From: Pyrenophora tritici-repentis
Lineage: Eukaryota; Ascomycota; Dothideomycetes; Pleosporales; Pleosporaceae
Assembly: GCF_003171515.1 (NCBI RefSeq)
Contig: NC_089394.1
Location: 1 to 64,000 of the forward strand
Direction: 5' to 3'
DNA length: 64,000 nucleotides
Shown here: positions 63,253 through 64,000 of the stretch, in pieces
Position numbering within the stretch: position 1 is the stretch's first letter
Layout of the letters: every line of letters starts with the position of its first letter
The notes under the pieces: generated by a model
Databases searched by the model: none
Told to the model about the DNA's origin: nothing
The model's input: the letters and a program-made list of their open reading frames with translations, nothing else
Position numbers and translations under genes: made by a program

Positions 63253-63590
63253 ATGAAGGTACAAATGCTGCGTATCCTTAGAGCAATGTCCCCCTCTTCC
63301 TAACATCACCTCCTTAGGGTCTTGCCTTCGCTATCCTCACTATCGGCACAGCCATGGTCAACGCCTGCGCGCACTACGGATACTGCCGCTGCGGTAACCT
63401 TGATGATACAAAAACAAAAGATGTCTGCGGCAAGCTTCAAGCTGAGGGATCCGCATCGTTACACACATTTGAAGATGGCCACAGTTACTGCCAGTATGGA
63501 GATACTACTGGCTTCAACAATTGCGCTTTTAAACTTGCTTGCGCCAACGGTTACGACTCAGATTGCTGGGAGAAATGCCCTCATTGTTAA
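63253..63590 (+). CDS. SSP3: small secreted cysteine-rich protein
   Basis: Model: exon 1 63253-63258 (M-K), intron 63259-63317 (59 nt, GTACAA...CTTAG, branch-like CTAAC at about 63299), exon 2 63318-63590; 92 residues. Signal peptide M-K-G-L-A-F-A-I-L-T-I-G-T-A-M-V-N-A, then C-x5-C-x-C-x11-C-x20-C-x10-C-x5-C-x7-C-W and two more cysteines at the end (C-P-H-C). Shared motifs are T-F-E-D-G-H-S-Y-C, N-N-C-A-F-K-L-A-C and D-S-D-C-W. The intron sits at the same place as in SSP2, so the two are duplicates. It is followed by TTAGGG-like repeats. The role is unknown. An apoplastic effector or antimicrobial role is only a guess from size and cysteine pattern. Confidence 0.87.
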
Positions 63591-63600
63591 GTACTTTAGC

Positions 63601-63646
63601 TAGGGCTAGGATTTAGGGCTAGGGCTTAGGGCGGTTTAGGGCATAA
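63601..63646 (+). repeat. TTAGGGC-like repeats after SSP3
   Basis: TAGGGCTAGGATTTAGGGCT then AGGGCTTAGGGCGGTTTAGG: about six degenerate TTAGGG(C) units starting 10 bp after the stop codon, in the same strand sense as for SSP1. Confidence 0.85.
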
Positions 63647-64000
63647 GTAGTTGTGATGGTTTTGGGCCGTTGCCCCGCACAGGCCACCTGCCAGATGCCT
63701 TAGCGTTGTTTTGATGTTCGCGCACGAGCCACCTGTTTGGTGGCCCATGCACACCCCCACTTAGATATATTCCGCGCAGAGCTTCTTACAAGCTCTGCAC
63801 TGCAATTACTTTGTAATTCAACACAGTTTCAAATACCTGACCTATGTGAGACCCTTACACGTAATTGCAGTCACCGAACACTGGCCCAACGGTGCGCCTC
63901 ACGAGAAGCGCCCCGTCGAACAAGTCATGAACCCTCTGGGGGGACTCCATTCAGCTACTTGACCAGCTTACTCGCCACTCGCCTTGGAATAGAATTCGTG
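63647..64000. other. No gene recognised at right edge
   Basis: Unassigned. Two GCCACCTG-containing strings lie at about 63681 and 63728, and small hairpins (AGAGCTTCTTACAAGCTCT) at about 63779. A gene could start beyond the window. Confidence 0.4.

Overview
This window is the left end of a chromosome of a filamentous ascomycete (Pezizomycotina; a Dothideomycete would fit, but I cannot prove the class). The evidence is a terminal CCCTAA tract at base 1, a telomere-linked RecQ-type helicase gene transcribed toward the telomere, short GT-AG introns of 44-59 nt, fungal-type Tad/I-like LINEs with RNase H, chromodomain Gypsy elements, fungal Copia and hAT elements, and three small intron-containing secreted cysteine-rich protein genes. 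There are no rRNA genes, CRISPR arrays or bacterial-style operons.

Layout. (1) 1-110 is telomere. (2) 111-5366 is a non-coding tract with almost no G on the + strand; bases 1-711 contain no G at all. 5367-8290 is a low-complexity tract built on GCT/CTC/ACT-like triplets. (3) 8291-13188 (-) is a telomere-linked helicase gene (OrsD-like N-terminus, RecQ-like helicase, cysteine-rich C-terminus). It is broken by a 128-bp foldback element and by a frameshift in a GAG/ATG microsatellite. (4) 13580-55536 is a nest of transposons. The outer shell appears to be one Gypsy element (Gypsy-B). Inside it lie a Tad-like LINE that carries its own 5'-truncated LINE insertion, Copia-1 (inserted in LINE ORF1), hAT-1 (inserted in Copia-1), a tandem dimer of Copia-2 (inserted in the Copia-1 leader), then Gypsy-A, hAT-2 and a truncated hAT-3. 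Target-site duplications and restored reading frames allow most of the insertion order to be read. (5) 55537-57003 holds an inverted piece of the same subtelomere, a helicase-gene relic, a tRNA-like relic and a pogo-type transposase relic. (6) 57004-64000 is the edge of the accessory region: solo LTRs, LINE relics, 67-bp tandem repeats, and three paralogous small secreted cysteine-rich protein genes at 58264-58633 (-), 59467-59799 (+) and 63253-63590 (+).

The most active recent agent is a family of non-autonomous hAT-type elements with 8-bp target duplications. Eight copies of a 162-bp form look identical by eye, five of them clearly inserted inside retrotransposon coding regions; two copies of a related 161-bp form flank the secreted-protein genes, and one 128-bp relative breaks the helicase gene. 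The secreted proteins (signal peptide, eight conserved cysteines, F-(E/D)-D-G-x-x-Y-C and N-N-C-x-F motifs) are the only non-transposon genes that look intact and are the best candidates for a function of interest to the organism. All family calls come from reading the sequence; no database search was possible.
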